64,000 nt of DNA from positions 465,167-529,166 of the forward strand of contig CANLUS010000002.1 of assembly GCA_947494325.1 (NCBI GenBank). The letters run 5' to 3'. This document shows, one piece after another, positions 59,376-64,000 of this stretch. The notes under the pieces were generated by a model. The model had not been told where the DNA came from. It ran no database searches and saw only the letters and a list, made by a program, of their open reading frames with translations. Origin of the DNA: an uncultured Flavobacteriaceae bacterium (GTDB taxonomy: Bacteria; Bacteroidota; Bacteroidia; Flavobacteriales; Flavobacteriaceae). How positions within the stretch are numbered: the stretch's first letter is position 1; each line of letters opens with the position of its first letter. Both the position numbers and the translations under genes were made by a program.

Positions 59376-61004
59376 ATGAAGTTTCTTTGTTCTTTTTGTT
59401 GCATTTATTTTTTGTTTGTAACGTTTGTTAGCGCGCAAAAAATCGAAACTATCTCCCAAAAGGAACAGGTTTTTTCAATTTCAGAAAAAGCTAATCATTA
59501 TTTAGAAACACTTCAAATCCATTATAAAAAAGGGGATTATGACCTTCACAAGGCTTATAGTGATTCTCTTTATGCCATCGCCAAGGAGAACGATTTGACC
59601 AAAATGCACGTACTAGCACTAACCAATCAAGCGGTATTTTTTAAAAACCAAGGACAACTTCAAAAAGCCATAGAAAATTATTATGAAGCACTTGAGAAAT
59701 GTAAGTTAATTCCTAATGACCACCGAGCTAAATTAATTGTATTGGTTAATATGGGAAATACTTATCACCGTATAGGCTCCTACATAAAAGCAAATAAAAC
59801 CATGAAAGAGGTTTTATCAACCGCTCATAAATTAAAGAAGCCTGATAAAATAAAAGCCGCAGCCTTGCTCGGTATTTCAAATAATTATGCCGAATTAAAT
59901 GAGTATAACAATTCTTTAGTTTACGCCGATAGTGCTCGACTCCTCGGAGAAAAAATGAATAACGAGGGCATAATAATAACCTCTATTAACAGTATTAGCG
60001 AATCTTACTTAGAATTAGGGCAGTATGAAAAAGCCCTTGAAATAATTAGCCCAGCTTTAGAAATCGCTTCTTTGAAAAACCCTACAAAAAAAAGAGCTAC
60101 TGCACTCTTAACCATAGGTATTGCAAATTTTCACCTGAATAATATTGATAAATCTTTTACAACCCTAAAGGAATGTAGAGAGCTATCTCAAGATAAAAAG
60201 TTGCTCGAAATAGAAATGGTGAGTTATGAATATTTGGCAAAAATTTATGAATTAAAAAATGATTTTAAAGCCTCATATGAGGCTCAAAAAAAATACTCTC
60301 GCCTCAGAAACACATTATTAACTCAAACTAACAAGGCAAATAGTACCGACCTAAAAAAAGATATAGTCGCTAAAAATGAGAAAATTGAACTGAACAACCA
60401 AAAATTAAGAATGAGCGCAAACAATAAACGTAAAATTTTGTTGTCGAGCGGCCTCATAGTTTTAATTCTAATTACATCTCTCTATTTTTACGCACGAAAG
60501 AAAAAACAAATCGAACGAGAGCAAAAAAAGTTACGCTCACAATATCAAGAATTAAAAGAATCCATACGTCAGATTGATTCAAATTCTACCTCCTCTATTT
60601 TCAATGAGATACCTGACCTGGAAATTAAGTCAGTATCTTATCAAAACTCGTCTTTAACCCCGGAAGATTATGAAAAATATAAAAAGAGTATACTCTCTTA
60701 TATAGAAAAAGAAAAGCCGTATCTTAATCCAGACCTTAAACAAGTTGATCTGGCGAAAGATTTAGGACTTACAAGTCATCACTTTTCAGAGATTTTAAAT
60801 TTCTGTTTCAATCAGAACTTTTATAATTTCATTAATTCTTACAGAGTTCTAGAGGCTCAAAACTTAATGAAAAAAGCTAGTTACTCTAATGCAAAGATAA
60901 TTGCTATTGCTTTTGATGCAGGTTTTAAAAGCAAGACCTCTTTCAATCGCGTATTTAAAAAACATTCAGGTTCTACTCCTTCCGACTACAAAAAAAGTAT
61001 TTAA
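59376..61004 (+). CDS. TPR-containing membrane protein with C-terminal AraC-type DNA-binding domain
   Basis: The protein has 542 residues. An N-terminal signal-like hydrophobic stretch (about 1-20) is followed by a periplasmic tetratricopeptide region (about 35-300): QAVFFKNQGQLQKAIENYYE, NMGNTYHRIGSYIKAN and LGISNNYAELNEYNNSLVYA. One membrane segment (about 352-371, ILLSSGLIVLILITSLYFYA) leads to a coiled-coil-like linker (about 375-400). A cytoplasmic AraC HTH (about 440-540) has VDLAKDLGLTSHHFSEILNF and AFDAGFKSKTSFNRVFKKHS. This type senses periplasmic signals, often about surface glycans or proteins; the large LRR protein next to it is a likely target. Confidence 0.9.
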   Translation: MKFLCSFCCIYFLFVTFVSAQKIETISQKEQVFSISEKANHYLETLQIHYKKGDYDLHKAYSDSLYAIAKENDLTKMHVLALTNQAVFFKNQGQLQKAIENYYEALEKCKLIPNDHRAKLIVLVNMGNTYHRIGSYIKANKTMKEVLSTAHKLKKPDKIKAAALLGISNNYAELNEYNNSLVYADSARLLGEKMNNEGIIITSINSISESYLELGQYEKALEIISPALEIASLKNPTKKRATALLTIGIANFHLNNIDKSFTTLKECRELSQDKKLLEIEMVSYEYLAKIYELKNDFKASYEAQKKYSRLRNTLLTQTNKANSTDLKKDIVAKNEKIELNNQKLRMSANNKRKILLSSGLIVLILITSLYFYARKKKQIEREQKKLRSQYQELKESIRQIDSNSTSSIFNEIPDLEIKSVSYQNSSLTPEDYEKYKKSILSYIEKEKPYLNPDLKQVDLAKDLGLTSHHFSEILNFCFNQNFYNFINSYRVLEAQNLMKKASYSNAKIIAIAFDAGFKSKTSFNRVFKKHSGSTPSDYKKSI

Positions 61005-61114
61005 ATACAGAAATTTTTAAAAAAGAGGTACCACTCGTTCGGTTGGTACAATTGCTATAATTTTCTTATTAATTTAACGTTTGATACTGAAATTCAACCT
61101 AACCTAATTCTCAT

Positions 61115-64000
61115 ATGACAAGAGAGAAGTTTATCTTTCTGTTACTTTTTGCAACCTTATTTATAAAAGTGTCTGCTCAAACTACACCAGTACCTGATGC
61201 TAATTTTGAGCAATTTCTTGTCGATCAAGGCTATGACACGAATGGACTTAATGGTAACATTCTCGATGTAGATGCCCAAGCGGTAACAACTTTAAATACC
61301 AATAGAAACGACATCACCGATTTCAGCGGCCTAGAAGCTTTCATAAATGTAACTACTATGAATTTAGGTACAAATCAGTTTGCCACACTGCCTTTAACGA
61401 ATCTTAGTGCCCTCGAAGAATTAGTTTTTAATCAAAATGTTGTATTAGCAAGTCTAGATGTTTCTTCGAATACAAACTTAAAAGTATTAGATATGAGAGC
61501 CAATGGCGGTGCTAATGCCGCTCCAATAAGTACATTAGATTTATCGAACAATCTCTTGCTTGAACGCATTCATATCTATAATTTTAAGAATCTCTTCACA
61601 GTTATATACCCAAACACTGATACCGTTGTTTATGTGTACATGCTCATTTTTGCTGACATAAATGTAGATTTTTCAGGTTATGATAATTTAGAGACGTTGA
61701 CTTTAAGTGTTAATTTTAGCAATACACTAACTATTACCGTTGCTCTCCCGAATAACCCAAACACCTTAAAATCAGCATCTTTCCAAGGTGGCAACATAGT
61801 AAACGCAGACCTATCTAATAGTTTAGCTTTAGAATTCTTATCCTTTCAAACTAGTAATACCGAAACGATACAATTACCTAATACGAATACACTTAAAAGG
61901 ATTCGAATATCTGGTCATAATATCAATAATATTTCTTTCGAAAATGCAGCTATGTTAGAAGATTTAGACATTTCTAATAAGAGCACTCCCACTCCATTAA
62001 ATCTAGACGTTACTAAAAATATTGCCTTAAAAGATTTGACGGCAAGGAGTAATTATATGACCAATATAGATATTACTCAAAATGTCAATTTAGAAGGTGC
62101 AAATTTCAGTAACAATGCGCTTACAACCATCAACACGAGCCAGAATATTTTAATGACCGATTTAACTGCAACAAACAACCAGATCAATAATTTAAATTTA
62201 TCGACTAATATTGCTCTCGAAGATCTTGTACTAACCCAAAACCTTTTACCTACATTAGATTTAACAACGAATGTTGAATTAGACAATATAAGATTAGGTG
62301 AAAACTTATTGCCGGATCTCGATGTGACTACAAACACTAAACTCCGTAGACTTTACATCAATAATAACTTGTTTACCGGAACAGGCCTTGATCTGACTCA
62401 AAATATTGAATTAGAAGAAATAGATGCTTCATTTAATCAAATTGAAGAACTTGATATCAGCAAAAATTTTGAAATTCAAGAAGTTGTAATTAACAATAAT
62501 CTATTTACTGGCAACACTATTTTAAATCAGTTTTATCAAAATTTCATCGATTCAGATCGAAAATTTGTTTGGAATCATAAACTAATTGTACATAATAATA
62601 ATTTATCAGGTGATATTCCAGATTTCGCCTCTTTAGTAGATCAAACTCCTGGAGTAGGTGTAGATACCTATTGGTTTCATTTTGAGTTTGATGAGAACAA
62701 TTTTCATTTTGGCGATTTTGAAGATCAACATAGTCAATATTTATTCTTCTTAAGCAATGGTTCTCCCGACTATAGTGGCAGTTTAAACTACTTTAGAACG
62801 TACAACTATGCTCCGCAAGCCAAAGTAAACGCAATTGAAAATCCAGACGTAAATGCTGGAAATGATATCACTTTGACTACTACAGTAAGAGGTTCTCAAA
62901 ATCATTACAAATGGTTCAAAGATGGTGTTGAAATTCCTGATGCTCCAGACACTCCTACATTAACACTTACCGATGTAAATACTTGTGATGCTGGTGTATA
63001 TCATAGTGAAATAACTAGTGATCTAGTTCCTTTCGAAAATTCAAATCCTCCTGGTACTTCTGGCAAAAACTTATTGCTTATACGCAATGACATTACCCTA
63101 ACCGTAAATGTGACCAAAGACTGTGTTGATTTGGTAAAACCATTAAATGGAGCTACCAATATCCCAATAAATACAGGAATTGAATGGGAAGATAATCCTG
63201 GTGCTTGTGGCTATAAAATTAGGGTGGGCACGACAACTGGGGGTACTGATGTGGTGAATAACGAAGATGTAGGAGAAGTAACTGTATATAACTTCACTAC
63301 AGATTTAGCCCCTAACCAGCAATATTTTGTTACCATAACCCCATATTATGATGATGGAGATTTTGGAGGTTGTATCGAACAGTCTTTTACAACTAATACC
63401 ACTACTGTAGTGCCCGATTGTACGCTATTACTATCACCTATTAACGGTGCTGTTGACATTAGGAATGATTTAGCTAGCATTAGTTGGAATCCGGCAAACG
63501 GTGCTGATGAATATCGAGTTTCTATTGCCGGAAGTTCAAGCACTTTGAACAATATTACGGATCAAATCATTACAGGGAATTCTTATAATTTTTCAAACAA
63601 TTTTGATAACGGAGAAACTGTTACAGTTACAATAACTCCGCTTAATAGCATTGGTGATGCTGTAGGATGTACAAATGAGAGTTTTACTATAGTAGCTGCT
63701 GCTCCAACGGTGCCGAACTGTACCAATTTAGATAGCCCGGCAAACGGTGCAACTGATGTTGCCGTTGATACTAATATCGCTTGGGATCTTGTATCGGATG
63801 CTAAAGGATATAGAATTTCAATCAACTCAACAAGTGGCAACAACAACATCACCGATTTCGATAATGGAAATAGCAATAGCTACAATCCTCCTGTCGATTT
63901 CGATAATGGCGATGTGGTAAATATAACCATCACTCCATACAATGCCACTGGACCTGCAACTGGATGTGCAAATGAGAGTTTTACTATAGTTGCTGCCGCT
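61115..64000 (+). CDS. large secreted LRR-like/FN3-like surface protein (C-terminus cut by window edge)
   Basis: Reading frame from ATG 61115 is open for 962 codons to the edge. A signal peptide (about 1-24, ending VSAQ) is followed by about 480 residues of leucine-rich-like repeats with a 20-22-residue period (pattern L..L..TN..L..L..N.L). A region with NNLSGDIPDFASL and a PKD/Ig-like domain (about 580-670, GSQNHYKWFKDGVEIP) comes next. At least three FN3-like repeats with CxxLxxPxNGAxDxxxxxxxxW follow, for example starting near residues 672, 768 and 868. This layout fits a Bacteroidota T9SS surface adhesin; the C-terminal sorting signal would lie beyond the edge. Confidence 0.85.
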   Translation, partial: MTREKFIFLLLFATLFIKVSAQTTPVPDANFEQFLVDQGYDTNGLNGNILDVDAQAVTTLNTNRNDITDFSGLEAFINVTTMNLGTNQFATLPLTNLSALEELVFNQNVVLASLDVSSNTNLKVLDMRANGGANAAPISTLDLSNNLLLERIHIYNFKNLFTVIYPNTDTVVYVYMLIFADINVDFSGYDNLETLTLSVNFSNTLTITVALPNNPNTLKSASFQGGNIVNADLSNSLALEFLSFQTSNTETIQLPNTNTLKRIRISGHNINNISFENAAMLEDLDISNKSTPTPLNLDVTKNIALKDLTARSNYMTNIDITQNVNLEGANFSNNALTTINTSQNILMTDLTATNNQINNLNLSTNIALEDLVLTQNLLPTLDLTTNVELDNIRLGENLLPDLDVTTNTKLRRLYINNNLFTGTGLDLTQNIELEEIDASFNQIEELDISKNFEIQEVVINNNLFTGNTILNQFYQNFIDSDRKFVWNHKLIVHNNNLSGDIPDFASLVDQTPGVGVDTYWFHFEFDENNFHFGDFEDQHSQYLFFLSNGSPDYSGSLNYFRTYNYAPQAKVNAIENPDVNAGNDITLTTTVRGSQNHYKWFKDGVEIPDAPDTPTLTLTDVNTCDAGVYHSEITSDLVPFENSNPPGTSGKNLLLIRNDITLTVNVTKDCVDLVKPLNGATNIPINTGIEWEDNPGACGYKIRVGTTTGGTDVVNNEDVGEVTVYNFTTDLAPNQQYFVTITPYYDDGDFGGCIEQSFTTNTTTVVPDCTLLLSPINGAVDIRNDLASISWNPANGADEYRVSIAGSSSTLNNITDQIITGNSYNFSNNFDNGETVTVTITPLNSIGDAVGCTNESFTIVAAAPTVPNCTNLDSPANGATDVAVDTNIAWDLVSDAKGYRISINSTSGNNNITDFDNGNSNSYNPPVDFDNGDVVNITITPYNATGPATGCANESFTIVAAA

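Noticed and set aside
1..64000. Insertion sequences, transposases, phage genes, rRNA
   Set aside because: No matching proteins, terminal inverted repeats with target duplications, or rRNA segments were recognised by eye; the tRNA-Ser duplication is the only integration-like trace.

Overview
The window looks like a chromosomal segment of a marine-type member of the Flavobacteriaceae (Bacteroidota). The grounds are the A+T-rich sequence, many promoters of the TAnnTTTG (-7) type, few Shine-Dalgarno sequences, a type IX secretion (T9SS) C-terminal signal, the cyclophilin-FKBP fusion, short Bacteroidota-type SpeA, and the recQ / kpsF / tatC / lptB neighbourhood. No rRNA, CRISPR array, insertion sequence, transposase or integrase was recognised. 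Two tRNA genes are present: tRNA-Ser(UGA) and a tRNA with a CAU anticodon.

Layout. 1-4.5 kb: an AraC regulator diverges from a five-gene operon (NTF2-like protein, carboxymuconolactone decarboxylase-like protein, cupin lipoprotein, and the 2Fe-2S and molybdopterin subunits of a periplasmic molybdenum hydroxylase); the last gene runs off the left edge. 4.6-5.8 kb: a VOC protein and two related small acidic proteins. 5.9-9.5 kb: a polyamine operon, speA - speB - deoxyhypusine-synthase-like gene - small acidic protein, probably making putrescine and then homospermidine; a 961-base gene-free stretch with several hairpins lies upstream. 10.5-15.6 kb: pta-ackA and a LytS/LytTR-type two-component pair. 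15.8-17.3 kb: a 51-residue ORF and two lipoproteins. 17.6-24.3 kb: porin, NrfH, NrfA and fused CcsBA, a full ammonifying nitrite reductase module with its cytochrome c maturation factor, followed by an HtrA-like protease and three outer-membrane beta-barrels (one PagL-like). 28.4-38.0 kb: a tightly packed seven-gene operon with a tripartite RND efflux pump whose TolC component carries an extra N-terminal periplasmic-binding-protein-like domain, plus a potassium-channel-like protein, a lipoprotein, a metallo-beta-lactamase-fold hydrolase and a universal stress protein. 38.0-38.8 kb: a VOC gene remnant, repeats, hairpins and tRNA-Ser. 38.9-50 kb: TauE/SafE permease, aroC, a radical-SAM protein without a normal start codon, a HYR-repeat surface protein, a T9SS cargo protein, a double PPIase, YqgE, a class IV aminotransferase, a START-like protein, a tRNA and a small lipoprotein. 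50-64 kb: M15 peptidase, a gene-free segment with DnaA-box-like sites, rRNA methyltransferase, SAM methyltransferase, ZIP transporter, recQ, kpsF, tatC, DUF1801 protein, lptB, a TPR/AraC membrane regulator and a large LRR/FN3-like secreted protein that is cut by the right edge.

The most notable structures are: (a) a 19-base direct repeat of the tRNA-Ser 3' end at 10.3 and 38.7 kb, in the geometry expected of the two ends of a 28.4-kb tRNA-integrated island, although no integrase remains; (b) the seven-gene RND/channel/stress operon with the binding-protein-TolC fusion; (c) the radical-SAM gene that appears to start at a non-ATG/GTG/TTG codon; and (d) a family of dispersed intergenic repeats shared by 4.5, 10.2 and 38.4 kb.
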